A stretch of 64,000 nucleotides of DNA. It comes from Streptomyces phaeofaciens (GTDB taxonomy: Bacteria; Actinomycetota; Actinomycetes; Streptomycetales; Streptomycetaceae). Where the stretch lies: contig NZ_BMSA01000003.1 in NCBI RefSeq assembly GCF_014648915.1, forward strand, positions 1 through 64,000, given 5' to 3'. Below are positions 52,628 to 63,184 of this stretch, in pieces. A program made the translations under genes and the position numbers. The notes under the pieces were generated by a model. That model did not search any database and had not been told where the DNA came from. It was given only the letters and a program-made list of their open reading frames with translations. Positions within the stretch are counted from its first letter, which is position 1; each line of letters opens with the position of its first letter.

Positions 52628-53562
52628 ACGCGGAACAGCGGGACGACGAGCGGGACTTCGAGCCCGGCTTCGAGGAGCAGCTGCGTGAGCTGCTGGCCGA
52701 GGACGCCCACGCCATCCGGCCCGCGCCGGCGCCCTACCCGGCGATCCGGCGGCGCGGACTGGCCGAGCGGCGACGGCGGGTGGCGGCGGCCGGAGCGGCG
52801 CTGGTGGCGCTGGCCGCGGTGCCGGCCGGGGCGTACGCGGTGTCCGGGGCGAACGGGGGCCGGAGCGCGGACACGGCGGCCCCGAAGCCGTCCGTCAGCG
52901 CGCCGGACACCCCGGCGGCGTCCCCGTCGACGAAGTCGTCAGGACCCGCCCGGCCGGCGACGGACGGGCAGCTGCTCGACGGGATCACCTTCGAGCAGGC
53001 GGCGGACGGGCTGACGGACTGCCTGAAGGCCGAACGCTCGGGAATGGCCGGCCACCGCGACCTGCTCGGCGAGCCCGAGGACTACCGGATCGTCCTGGCG
53101 ATGCGGAAGACCGGCGACTCCAACTCCCCGGGCGACGGCTTCTACGTCGTCGGGGCGCGGGAGCAGCCGGCGGGCTCCCGGGTGATCTGCACCATCGAGG
53201 ACGGTGAGTCGTCCGGCATCAGTGTCAGCTCCGGCGACGCCAGCGGGCCGGACGTGGGCAAGGTCGTGCCCGACCTCAACGGCGGCGATCTCTACCAGCA
53301 GTCGGTGATCGACAAGGGCCGCTGGAAACTCCCCTTCCGCTGGGGCGCCATCGGCACGGTGGAGTCGTCGGTCGCGAAGGTGACCGTCTCCTACGGCGAC
53401 GCCGCCGCCGTGACCGCCACGCTCGACCACGGCTGGTTCGTCGCCGCCGGCACCCTGGAACAGCAGGTCACCCTGGCCCCGCACGTCAAGGGCTACGACA
53501 CGGCGGGCACCCTCGTGTACGACTCCGACGACGACAGGACCTACCAGCGGCAGCTGCCCTAG
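52624..53562 (+). CDS. Membrane-anchored partner of the SigE-type sigma factor (312 aa)
   Basis: Start GTG 52624 with GGAGG six bases upstream, coupled to the sigma gene. Residues 1-60 are charged and cytosolic (FEPGFEEQLRELLAEDAHAI, RRGLAERRRR). One transmembrane helix (VAAAGAALVALAAVPAGAYAV, about 55-76). A Ser/Pro/Ala-rich linker and an extracytoplasmic beta-rich domain (about 120-312) follow. No zinc anti-sigma motif. A regulator or effector of the sigma factor is inferred from operon structure. Confidence 0.75.
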   Translation: MNAEQRDDERDFEPGFEEQLRELLAEDAHAIRPAPAPYPAIRRRGLAERRRRVAAAGAALVALAAVPAGAYAVSGANGGRSADTAAPKPSVSAPDTPAASPSTKSSGPARPATDGQLLDGITFEQAADGLTDCLKAERSGMAGHRDLLGEPEDYRIVLAMRKTGDSNSPGDGFYVVGAREQPAGSRVICTIEDGESSGISVSSGDASGPDVGKVVPDLNGGDLYQQSVIDKGRWKLPFRWGAIGTVESSVAKVTVSYGDAAAVTATLDHGWFVAAGTLEQQVTLAPHVKGYDTAGTLVYDSDDDRTYQRQLP

Positions 53563-53581
53563 ACGCGGCTTCGCCGGCCCC

Positions 53582-54757
53582 CTACAGCCCTTCCAGCCGG
53601 CGGAACTCGATCGTCTCGTACGGTCCCGCCGCCCCCGTCTCGTACAGCACGCCGGTGGTCCCGGTGTCCAGCGGCACCAGGTCGGAGTAGGCGGCGGGGA
53701 GCGTGGAGAGGGTCACCGCGGGGGTGAAGTCCACCCCGGCGCCGGTCCCGGTGCCGCGCCGGACGGTCAGCGACCGGCGGGCGGTGGGCTCGGCGGGGCC
53801 GGAGAACAGCAACGGCCCGTCGGGCCGGTCCAGTTGGAGCACGCTGCCCTGGACGACCGGCACGTCCGCGAGGGTGGGCTGCGGGGCGTAGGGCCGCACG
53901 AGGGTGTCGCCGCCGTCCCGCGAGAAGGCGTCGAGCCGGTTGCCGGGGGCGGTGCCGCCCTGGTCGCGGGCGTTGAAGTAGAGGGTTCCGTCGAGGAGTT
54001 GGGCGGCGGTGCTCTCGTTGGCGTTGACGGTGCCGTCGTAGGCGCCGTCGACGAAGCCCAGCCGCCAGTGACCGCCTCCGTCGTCGCTGACCAGGGCGTG
54101 GGCGCCGTAGTAGCGGGATTCGCGGCCGGTGTCGGGGGAGCCGGCGGGCGGGGCCGCGGAATGGTTGGCGGGGACGACCAGGCGCCCCGCGTACGGGCCC
54201 CGGGTGAGCGCGAGAGCGTGCCCGGGGCCCGTGGCGTACCAGCGCCAGGACGGCAGCCGGACGTCGTCGGTGATGTCCCGGGGCGCGGTGAAGCGGCGCC
54301 CGTCGTCCCAGCTGTGCTGCACGTGCACACGGCGGACGGGTGCCTCGCCGCGCATGATCTCGGCCTCGGTGGCGGTGCCCTCGTTGGAGCAGCTGACCAG
54401 GACGACGGCCCCGGTGCGCGGGTCGACCACGGGCGCCGGGTTGCCCCGGGTGTGCCCGGCCCCGGCGGCGACCACGGTCAGCGGGTCCCAGGTGCAGCCG
54501 CCGTCGGTGGAGCGGCGCAGGACGATGTCGATGTCCCCGGTGTCACCGGCCCCGTCCCGCCGCCCCTCGGCGAAGGCGAGCAGCGTGCCCCGCCGGGTGG
54601 CCACGGCGGCCGGGATCCGGTACGAGGCGTAGCCGTCCCGGCCGGCGGCGTAGGGCACCGAGACGGAGCAGCGGGTGGCGGCGGCAGCGGCCGGCACCGA
54701 GGTGAACGGACCGAGGAGGACGGCGGTGGCGACGAGGGTACGGATCGGAAGGGTCAT
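53582..54757 (-). CDS. Secreted exo-alpha-sialidase (GH33-like)
   Basis: 391 residues, ATG 54757. Signal peptide TLPIRTLVATAVLLGPFTSVPAAAAA. YASYRIPA (44-50) is the Arg-containing FRIP-type motif; LAFAEGRRDGAGDTGDIDIV gives the Glu/Asp of the active site. Asp boxes are RRSTDGGCTW and SDDGGGHW. YETIEFRRLE closes the beta-propeller. Predicted to release terminal sialic or related nonulosonic acids outside the cell. Confidence 0.88.
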   Translation of the reverse strand: MTLPIRTLVATAVLLGPFTSVPAAAAATRCSVSVPYAAGRDGYASYRIPAAVATRRGTLLAFAEGRRDGAGDTGDIDIVLRRSTDGGCTWDPLTVVAAGAGHTRGNPAPVVDPRTGAVVLVSCSNEGTATEAEIMRGEAPVRRVHVQHSWDDGRRFTAPRDITDDVRLPSWRWYATGPGHALALTRGPYAGRLVVPANHSAAPPAGSPDTGRESRYYGAHALVSDDGGGHWRLGFVDGAYDGTVNANESTAAQLLDGTLYFNARDQGGTAPGNRLDAFSRDGGDTLVRPYAPQPTLADVPVVQGSVLQLDRPDGPLLFSGPAEPTARRSLTVRRGTGTGAGVDFTPAVTLSTLPAAYSDLVPLDTGTTGVLYETGAAGPYETIEFRRLEGL

Positions 54758-54811
54758 CCCTGCTCCCTGACGAAGGCGACCGGATCGTTCCCATGGTCGC
54801 GTCCGCGAGGT

Positions 54812-55507
54812 TCAGGACGGGGTACCCGCCGCCGCCAGCAGGCGTGTCACGTCGTCCGCGCGGATCGTCAGGGCGGCGCCGACCGTGGCCAGGACCTCCC
54901 GCTCGGCCGGGGTGTACGGGCCGTCGGCGAGGGCGATACGGGCGCCCTGGAGCAGGATCGATTCGCGGCCGATGGACGCGAGGTGCGGGGCGAGCGGGTC
55001 GAGGGCCTCGTGGAGCTCTATGGCGAGCCCGGCGCCGCAGGGGTCGCCGTAGATGCGGCCGGTGTCGGAGGCGAGGGCGTCGACGAGGGCGGCGAGCTGC
55101 TCGCGGGTGCAGTCGGTGAAGCCGGCCGCGCGGACCGCGCCCGCGGCGGTCTCCAGGGACGTCGGCGCGCAGGTGCCGCCGGCGGAGAGGACCGCGAGGG
55201 CGACGGTGTGCACGGCGTCGCGGAGCATCGCGGAGAAGCGGGTGGTGGTGGGGTGGTCGAGGGCGTCGGTGCCGTACTGCTGCTGGCAGGCGGCGCACTC
55301 CACGACGGGTCCGGTCTCGCCGCGCGGGAGGACGGGTACGCCCAGCAGGGTGAAGCGGCGCCGGCCGGTCAGCCGCTGGTAGTTGCGGTCGCCGCCGCAG
55401 CCGGGGCAGAAGAACTCGCCGTCTCCGACGGGTGTCCAGGCGGTGCGTGTTCCCAGGATGCGGGCAAGCCTGGTGACCTGGCCGTTGCGTCCCCGTCCTG
55501 GCAGCAC
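54812..55507 (-). CDS. TerB-like protein with N-terminal zinc ribbon
   Basis: Start GTG 55507 with GGAGG six bases upstream (231 aa). The zinc ribbon at about 25-75 has FFCPGCGGDRNYQ and VVECAACQQQYG (two CxxC pairs). The C-terminal helical domain (85-231) contains LRDAVHTVALAVLSAGG, AAGFTDCTREQL, ESILLQGARIALADGPYTPAEREVLATVGAAL and DDVTRLLAAAG, the TerB-type pattern with an acidic metal-binding helix. Role in tellurite or stress response is a family association only. Confidence 0.75.
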   Translation of the reverse strand: MLPGRGRNGQVTRLARILGTRTAWTPVGDGEFFCPGCGGDRNYQRLTGRRRFTLLGVPVLPRGETGPVVECAACQQQYGTDALDHPTTTRFSAMLRDAVHTVALAVLSAGGTCAPTSLETAAGAVRAAGFTDCTREQLAALVDALASDTGRIYGDPCGAGLAIELHEALDPLAPHLASIGRESILLQGARIALADGPYTPAEREVLATVGAALTIRADDVTRLLAAAGTPS

Positions 55508-55690
55508 GTCGCACCTCCGTAACCACGTGGCAACATCGCCGCGTCTGCGTGATGTTAGCCACATCCGCCAGGAGTAGTCAGCACCCTGGACGAGACCTTT
55601 CCGTGACCTCCTCGGCGGGGTGGCCGATAAACGACGGGCCCTGACCGCCGTATACAGCGGTCAGGGCCTCGAAACTCCCGGTCGGGGGGA

Positions 55691-57540
<1,850 letters not shown>

Positions 57541-57741
57541 AGTGCTCCGCACTCTAGCCGAGCCGCCTGTGCCGCGCGGGTCCGTATCAGTATGCGGGAC
57601 CGTCGTGAGCAACCCCAGCAAAAGGGGCAAAACGTGTGCCATACCACTCGGCCCGGCGAATCGGGTCCCTATGTCACCGTTTTTCACCAATCATGGTTGC
57701 GGGTGGTGACAGCGGGATAACACAGTGCAAGGGTGCCGGGC

Positions 57742-58812
57742 ATGACGACGCACGGGGGCTTCGAGCCCGTCTTCTGCACGGTCGTTCCGCCGCATGTCCT
57801 GGACAGGCTGGCCAGGAACGACGACCCCGCACTCTCCGGTCCCGCCCGGCGCACCCTGGTGCGGGACAGCGAACTGCGCGCCAGGCGCCGGGTGACCACC
57901 GAGTTCAGCCTGGCGGCGGCCCCGGCGGTGAAGGCACCGTCGGACCAGCCGCTGCGCACCATCTACGACGCCGGGCACGGCACGGAACTGCCCGGCACCG
58001 AGGTCCGCGCCGAGGGCCGGGACCCCGGCCAGGACGCCACCGTCAACCGCGCCTATTCCGGGCTCGGCGCCACCTTCGACCTGTTCCTCAAGGCCTACCG
58101 GCGCCACTCGATCGACGGCGACGGACTGCCGCTGGACGCCACGGTCCACTACGACGAGGGCTACAACAACGCCTTCTGGAACGGCGAACAGATGGTGTTC
58201 GGGGACGGCGACGGCGAGATCTTCGTCGACTTCACCAACTCCATCGACGTCATCGGCCACGAGCTGACCCACGGCGTCACCCAGTACACGGCCAACCTGA
58301 CCTACTACGGCCAGCCGGGCGCCCTCAACGAGTCGATGTCCGACGTCTTCGGCGCGCTCATCAAGCAGTACTCGCTCGGCCAGACGGCCGCCGAGGCCGA
58401 CTGGCTGATCGGCGCCGGGATCCTCGCCCCGGACGTCACCGGCACCGCCCTGCGCTCCATGAAGGCCCCGGGCACCGCGTACGACGACGACGTCCTCGGC
58501 AAGGACCCGCAGCCCGCGACCATGGACGACTACGTCCGCACCGGCCGCGACAACGGCGGCGTCCACATCAACTCCGGCATCCCCAACCACGCGTTCTACC
58601 TGGCCGCCACCGCCCTCGGCGGCTACGCCTGGGAGAAGGCGGGCCTGATCTGGTACGACGTCCTGACCGGCGGCGAACTCTCCCCGAAGGCGTTCTTCAC
58701 CGACTTCGCCGGGCTCACCGTCAAGGCCGCCCGCGAGCGCTTCGGCGACGGCGGGGACGAGTTCCAGGCCGTGGAGAAGGCCTGGGAGCAGGTGGGGGTG
58801 CGGATCCTGTAG
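57742..58812 (+). CDS. M4 (protealysin/thermolysin-like) metalloprotease
   Basis: Start ATG 57742 with AAGGG upstream (356 aa); a GTG at 57733 is possible. Short protealysin-type propeptide containing VVPPHVLDRLA (the PPxxL motif), no signal peptide seen. Active site HELTHG (H173, E174, H177) and NESMSD (E197, third zinc ligand) follow WNGEQMVFGDGDG. GGVHINSGIPNHAFYLAA carries the substrate-stabilising His. Similar enzymes are autoprocessed in the cytosol and leave by a non-classical route. Followed by its probable inhibitor gene. Confidence 0.92.
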   Translation: MTTHGGFEPVFCTVVPPHVLDRLARNDDPALSGPARRTLVRDSELRARRRVTTEFSLAAAPAVKAPSDQPLRTIYDAGHGTELPGTEVRAEGRDPGQDATVNRAYSGLGATFDLFLKAYRRHSIDGDGLPLDATVHYDEGYNNAFWNGEQMVFGDGDGEIFVDFTNSIDVIGHELTHGVTQYTANLTYYGQPGALNESMSDVFGALIKQYSLGQTAAEADWLIGAGILAPDVTGTALRSMKAPGTAYDDDVLGKDPQPATMDDYVRTGRDNGGVHINSGIPNHAFYLAATALGGYAWEKAGLIWYDVLTGGELSPKAFFTDFAGLTVKAARERFGDGGDEFQAVEKAWEQVGVRIL

Positions 58813-58833
58813 TTCCGTACTACACAGAGACCC

Positions 58834-59100
58834 ATGCGGATTCAGGTGAGGCGCACGGGCGGGTTCGCGGGCATCGAGCGGCACGCCGAGGTGGACACCT
58901 CGGGGCGGGCCGACGCGCCCGAGTGGCACGCCCTGGCCGAGCGGGTGCTCTCCGCCGGCCGGGGCGCGCCCCCGGCCGGCGTCCCGGACGGCTTCAGCTA
59001 CGAGATCACGGTGGACGGCAGGGCGGTGTACGCGGCCGACCCCCGGCTCACCGAGGACCAGCGGAGGCTGGTGTCCAGGGTGCTCAAGGAAGGGGCGTAA
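58834..59100 (+). CDS. Emfourin-like protealysin inhibitor
   Basis: 88 residues, ATG 58834, 21 bp after the M4 protease stop. MRIQVRRTGGFAGIERHAEVDT, EWHALAERVLSAGRG, FSYEITVDGRAVYAADPRLTEDQRRLVSRVL match emfourin, the small inhibitor encoded next to protealysin-like proteases. Probably prevents premature cytosolic activity. Assigned by pattern and position. Confidence 0.8.
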   Translation: MRIQVRRTGGFAGIERHAEVDTSGRADAPEWHALAERVLSAGRGAPPAGVPDGFSYEITVDGRAVYAADPRLTEDQRRLVSRVLKEGA

Positions 59101-59121
59101 CTTCCGGTTCGCGCTTGGGCG

Positions 59122-59158
59122 TTGACTTCCTTACCAGCCGGTAAGGATGATCCCGCCC
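59122..59158 (+). promoter_or_regulatory. Promoter with TetR-type palindrome ahead of the GH1 gene
   Basis: TTGACT (59122-59127) and GATGAT (59146-59151) define a promoter. CCTTACC-AGCC-GGTAAGG (59129-59146), a perfect 7-bp inverted repeat, fills the spacer, ideal for repression. No regulator gene is adjacent. Confidence 0.55.
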
Positions 59159-60481
59159 ATGGCGACTGATCCGCGTGACGCGACGAACCCGATCCCCCGG
59201 TTCCCGGCCGGCTTCCTGTGGGGTGTGTCCACCTCCGCCCATCAGATCGAGGGTGCGGTGGACGAGCGCGAGCCGTCCGTGTGGGACACCTTCACCGCCG
59301 AGCCGGGACGGGTGAAGGACGGCTCGACCGCGGCGGTGGCCTGCGACCACTACCACCGCTACCGCGAGGACGTGGCGCTGCTGGCGGGCCTGGGCGTGGA
59401 CGCGTACCGCTTCTCGATCTCGTGGCCCCGGGTGATGTCCCCCGGCGGTCTCGACTTCTACGACCGGCTGGTGGACGAACTGGGCGCGGCGGGCGTCCGC
59501 CCGGTGCCCACCCTCTTCCACTGGGACCTGCCGGCCGGCCTGGACTGGCTGGAGCGGGACACCGCGTCCCGGTTCGCCGACCACGTGTCCGTCGTCGTGG
59601 ACCGCCTCGGCGACCGGGTGAACAAGTGGATCACTCTCAACGAGCCCGCCGAGCACACCCTCCTGGGCCATGCGCTCGGCACCCACGCCCCCGGCAGGCA
59701 GCTCCTCTTCGACGCGCTCCCGGTCGCCCACCACCAGCTCCTGGCCCACGGTCTCGCGGTACGGGCCCTGCGCGCGGCCGGTGCCGCGGACATCGGGGTC
59801 GCCAACTCCCACGGCCCGACCTGGCCCGCCTCGAAGGAGCCGGCCGACCTGGAGGCGGCGGCTTTCTACGACGTCCTGCTGAACCGCCTGTTCGCCGAGC
59901 CGCTGCTGCTGGGCGAGTACCCGGAGGGCCTGGGCGAGCTGATGCCGGGGGACGTGGCGTCCGACCTGAAGGTGATCTCCGAGCCCCTCGACTGGTACGG
60001 CGTCAACTACTACGCGCCGACCCGGGTGGGCGCCCCGCAGGGCACCGAGATCGAGTTCGGCGGGATCACCATGCCGGCCGAACTCCCCTTCTCCGTTCGG
60101 GAGATCGAGGGCGTACCGGTCACCGACTTCGGCTGGCCGGTGGTCCCCGAGGGCCTCACGGAGCTCCTGACGACCTTCAAGGACCGCTACGGCGACCGGC
60201 TCCCGCCGGTGGTGATCACCGAGAACGGCTGCTCCTACGAGGGGCTGGACGACCAGCAGCGGATCGCCTACCTGGACGGCCACATCCGCGCCCTGCACCG
60301 TGCGGTGCAGGCGGGCGTCGACGTCCGCGGCTACTTCGTCTGGTCGCTGCTGGACAACTTCGAGTGGGCGGAGGGCTACGCGCGCCGCTTCGGCCTGGTC
60401 CACGTCGACTTCGCGACGCAGGCGCGGACCCCGAAGGCGTCGTACGCCTGGCTGGCGGACGTGCTGCGGGCACAGGGATGA
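59159..60481 (+). CDS. GH1 beta-glucosidase
   Basis: Start ATG 59159 (440 aa), near the predicted transcription start, so possibly leaderless. FPAGFLWGVSTSAHQIEGAV, SVWDTF, YRFSISWPRVMS, WITLNEPAEHTLLGH (acid/base Glu), VNYYAP, PPVVITENGCSYEG (nucleophile Glu), YFVWSLLDNFEWAEGYARRFGLVHVDF. Cytosolic hydrolysis of beta-glucosides such as cellobiose. Overlaps the transporter gene as ATGA. Confidence 0.95.
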   Translation: MATDPRDATNPIPRFPAGFLWGVSTSAHQIEGAVDEREPSVWDTFTAEPGRVKDGSTAAVACDHYHRYREDVALLAGLGVDAYRFSISWPRVMSPGGLDFYDRLVDELGAAGVRPVPTLFHWDLPAGLDWLERDTASRFADHVSVVVDRLGDRVNKWITLNEPAEHTLLGHALGTHAPGRQLLFDALPVAHHQLLAHGLAVRALRAAGAADIGVANSHGPTWPASKEPADLEAAAFYDVLLNRLFAEPLLLGEYPEGLGELMPGDVASDLKVISEPLDWYGVNYYAPTRVGAPQGTEIEFGGITMPAELPFSVREIEGVPVTDFGWPVVPEGLTELLTTFKDRYGDRLPPVVITENGCSYEGLDDQQRIAYLDGHIRALHRAVQAGVDVRGYFVWSLLDNFEWAEGYARRFGLVHVDFATQARTPKASYAWLADVLRAQG

Positions 60482-61737
60482 CGACGGCGGACCGGCTCCC
60501 GGCCCACGCGCTGGCCGAGCCCGTCGAACGGGTGGGCCGGGGCTGGACGTCGGCCCTGTCACTGGCCAACGGGGCGATCTGGGTGGGCTGGTACGGCCCG
60601 CTCCAGATCCTGCTGGCCTCCCAGGCCGAGGACTTCGCGCCCGGCTCCGGCATGTCCAAGGAGACGATGCTGGCCTGGGTGACGGGAGTGGGCGCGGCGG
60701 TGTCGCTGGCCGCGAACCCGGTCTTCGGCGCCCTGTCCGACCGTACGACGTCCCGGCGGGGCCGGCGGACGCCGTGGATCGTGGCCGGGGCGGCGGGCGG
60801 GGCGCTGTCGTTGCTGCTGCTCGCGGGCGCCCGCGGGGTGTGGACGATGGCGCTTGGCTGGTGCCTGGTCCAGCTGACCCTGAACGCGGCCTTCGCGGCC
60901 GTCACGGCGGCCGTGCCGGACCGGGTGCCCCGGCTCCAGCGCGGCTCGGTGGGCGGCTGGCTGGGGGCCGCCCAGGTGCTGGGCGTGGTCGGCGGGACGG
61001 GCCTCGCCACGGCCGCCGGGGGCATCGGGGCGGGGTATGCGGCGTGCGCGGCGTTCACGGCGCTGGGTGTGCTGCCGTACGTGCTGCGCCACGAGGATCT
61101 GCGGCTGGCGGTGGAGGACCGGCCCCCGTGGTCCCGGCGGGGCTTCCTGAGGGGCTTCTGGCTCAGCCCGCGCACCTACCCGGACCTGGGGTGGGCCTGG
61201 CTGACCCGGTTCCTGATGAACCTGAGCAACGCGCTGGTGCTGCTCTACCTCCTGTACTACCTGCGCGACCGCCTCCACTACGACGACCCCGACGAGGGCG
61301 TGCTGATCCTGACCGCCGTCAACGGGCTGACGCTGCTCGCCACCGTCGTCGTCGGGGGCGCCTGGTCGGACCGGACGGGCCGGCGCAAACCGTTCGTGAT
61401 CTGGTCGGGCGTGCTGATGGCGGTGGCGACGGCCATGCTCGCCGTCTGGCAGACCTGGCCGGGCGCGATCGTCGCGGCGGCGGTCCTGGGCATCGGCTTC
61501 GGCGTGTTCACCTCCGTGGACTTCGCCCTGATGACGGACGTCCTTCCGAAGGCCCTGGACCGGGGCAAGGACCTCGGCGTGATCAACGTGGCCAACGCCC
61601 TGCCCCAGGTCGCGGCACCGGCCCTCGCCGCGCCGATCGTGACGTATCTCGGCGGCTACCGGGTGCTGTACCTGGTGGCGGCGGTGATCGGGCTCGCCGG
61701 GGCGGTGCTGGTGGGGCGGATCCGCGGCGTGGAGTGA
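60478..61737 (+). CDS. MFS sugar transporter (SLC45/GPH-like)
   Basis: ATG 60478, ATGA overlap with the GH1 gene (419 aa, 12 transmembrane helices). ALSLANGAIWVGWYGPLQILL, NPVFGALSDRTTSRRGRRTPWIVAG (motif A: GALSDRTxSRxGRRxPW), and VGGAWSDRTGRRKPFVIWSG in the second half. The layout suits uptake of the glucoside hydrolysed by the partner enzyme. Confidence 0.88.
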   Translation: MTTADRLPAHALAEPVERVGRGWTSALSLANGAIWVGWYGPLQILLASQAEDFAPGSGMSKETMLAWVTGVGAAVSLAANPVFGALSDRTTSRRGRRTPWIVAGAAGGALSLLLLAGARGVWTMALGWCLVQLTLNAAFAAVTAAVPDRVPRLQRGSVGGWLGAAQVLGVVGGTGLATAAGGIGAGYAACAAFTALGVLPYVLRHEDLRLAVEDRPPWSRRGFLRGFWLSPRTYPDLGWAWLTRFLMNLSNALVLLYLLYYLRDRLHYDDPDEGVLILTAVNGLTLLATVVVGGAWSDRTGRRKPFVIWSGVLMAVATAMLAVWQTWPGAIVAAAVLGIGFGVFTSVDFALMTDVLPKALDRGKDLGVINVANALPQVAAPALAAPIVTYLGGYRVLYLVAAVIGLAGAVLVGRIRGVE

Positions 61738-61771
61738 GGGCGGACGACAGCGGGAGGAAAGCCGGGTGAAA

Positions 61772-61798
61772 GATTTACGAAAGCTGCGATGGTAAATC
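61772..61798. promoter_or_regulatory. GATTTAC/GTAAATC inverted repeat upstream of the secreted protein gene
   Basis: GATTTAC (61772-61778) and GTAAATC (61792-61798), perfect 7-bp inverted repeat with 13-nt spacer, 98 bp before the GTG of the 141-aa protein. Possible operator or part of the upstream transcript end. Confidence 0.35.
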
Positions 61799-61895
61799 GC
61801 GATCGAGGGTTCCGTGAGCTTCCGCACAGACAGGTGACAGTCGGCACACATAGTGTGACCGGCGACCAATTGGTCCTGAACAGGGGGAAGTTCAC

Positions 61896-62321
61896 GTGCA
61901 GAATCGTCTGATGACGTTCAAGCGCAAGTCTGCCGTGGTGGCCGCGGTGGCCGCCTTCGCGGTGGCCGTTCCGACCGTCAGCGCGCTGGCGGCGGAGATC
62001 AACGGCAGCCGTTTGCCCTTCGCGATCGCCACGGCTGGCAGTGCCGAGGACAGCAACCGCTGGTCCGGCCCGGGCTCCGGCCACGTCAAGGCGTGCGGCG
62101 ATGTCCCGGTCAACGACACGCGGACGTTCACCGCCTCCGTCTGGCGGGACATCTCGTGGTCTCCCGACAGCCAGATCACCACGGCGTCCCGCAGCTACTC
62201 GCAGGGCTACGGCTGCGGCGCGTACAAGGGCACCAGCACGTCCAACAAGTACTACACGAAGGTGAGCTGGGCCGCCGTCCCGGGCAGCCGCGGCGTCGGT
62301 TTCGCGGCCGCCGAGAACTGA
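61896..62321 (+). CDS. Small secreted protein (141 aa)
   Basis: Start GTG 61896 with GGGGGAAG five bases upstream. Signal peptide: KRKSAVVAAVAAFAVAVPTVSALA-AE. The mature part is Ser/Thr/Gly-rich with two Cys (VKACGDVP, YGCGAYKG) that could form a disulfide. RTFTASVWRDISWSPDSQI and TKVSWAAVPGSRGVGF suggest a beta-sandwich. No known family recognised. Lies in front of an ABC exporter operon but is separated from it by a strong hairpin. Confidence 0.75.
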   Translation: MQNRLMTFKRKSAVVAAVAAFAVAVPTVSALAAEINGSRLPFAIATAGSAEDSNRWSGPGSGHVKACGDVPVNDTRTFTASVWRDISWSPDSQITTASRSYSQGYGCGAYKGTSTSNKYYTKVSWAAVPGSRGVGFAAAEN

Positions 62322-62333
62322 TCCGGCCACCAC

Positions 62334-62367
62334 GGTTCACCGGCCGGGGCGCCCCGGCCGGTGAACC
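62334..62367 (+). terminator. 17-bp perfect hairpin after the secreted protein gene
   Basis: GGTTCACCGGCCGGGGC (62334-62350) directly followed by its exact complement GCCCCGGCCGGTGAACC (62351-62367). The four-base centre would form the loop. It ends the secreted protein transcript and insulates the ABC genes. Confidence 0.75.
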
Positions 62368-62416
62368 GGTAGAAGAGACGCACAGAAGAAACCGCACCGA
62401 CGGAACCAGGAACACC

Positions 62417-63184
62417 GTGTCCCTTGGCAACGACCCCGCCGCAGTCGCGGCGGTCGAGCAGGTCACTGTCCGCTACGGCTCCCTGACGGCCCTCGACGGG
62501 GTCTCGCTCGGCTTCCCGACCGGCGTGACCGGGCTGCTCGGGCCCAACGGGGCCGGCAAGAGCACCCTGCTGTCCCTGCTCAGCACCGCCAACCGCCCGG
62601 ACGAGGGCACCGTCACCCTGCTGGGCGAGACGGTCGGCGCCGGCGGCCGCAGAGCCGTGCGCTCGGTGCGCGAGCGGATCGGCGTACTCCCGCAGTCCTT
62701 CGGCCACTACCCGCGCTTCACCGCCCTGGAGTTCGTCGAGTACGCCGCCTGGCTGCGCAAGGTCCCCTCGCGCGAGCGCCGGGACCGGGCCCGTGAGGCG
62801 CTGCGCCAGGTCGCCATGGAGAAGCACGCCGGCCGGCGGATGGGGGACCTCTCCGGCGGCATGCTGCGCCGCGTCGGCATCGCCCAGGCCATGGTCAACC
62901 GGCCCGCGCTGGTACTGCTCGACGAGCCGACCGTCGGCCTCGACCCGGCCCAGCGCGTCGGCTTCCGCGATCTCATCAAGGGACTCGGGGAACACTCCGC
63001 CGTCGTGATGAGCACCCACCTCGCCGAGGACGTCGCCCACACCTGCGACCGGATCTCGGTGCTGCTGGAGGGCCGGGTCCGCTTCACCGGCACCCTGGCC
63101 GAACTCTGCGCGCTGCCCGGCGAGGACGGCACCGTGGAGTCGGGCTATCTGCACCTGGTCGGCCCCGAGGGGGCCGTGCTGTGA
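62417..63184 (+). CDS. ABC transporter ATP-binding protein (exporter type)
   Basis: Start GTG 62417 (255 aa). VRYGSLTALDGVSLGFPTGVTGLLGPNGAGKSTLL (Walker A GPNGAGKST), GVLPQSFGHYPRFTALEFVEYAAW, DLSGGMLRRVGIAQAM (signature), LVLLDEPTVGLDP (Walker B), VVMSTHLAEDV. Resembles DrrA/CcmA-type drug or lipid exporters. Its stop overlaps the permease start as GTGA. Confidence 0.92.
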   Translation: MSLGNDPAAVAAVEQVTVRYGSLTALDGVSLGFPTGVTGLLGPNGAGKSTLLSLLSTANRPDEGTVTLLGETVGAGGRRAVRSVRERIGVLPQSFGHYPRFTALEFVEYAAWLRKVPSRERRDRAREALRQVAMEKHAGRRMGDLSGGMLRRVGIAQAMVNRPALVLLDEPTVGLDPAQRVGFRDLIKGLGEHSAVVMSTHLAEDVAHTCDRISVLLEGRVRFTGTLAELCALPGEDGTVESGYLHLVGPEGAVL

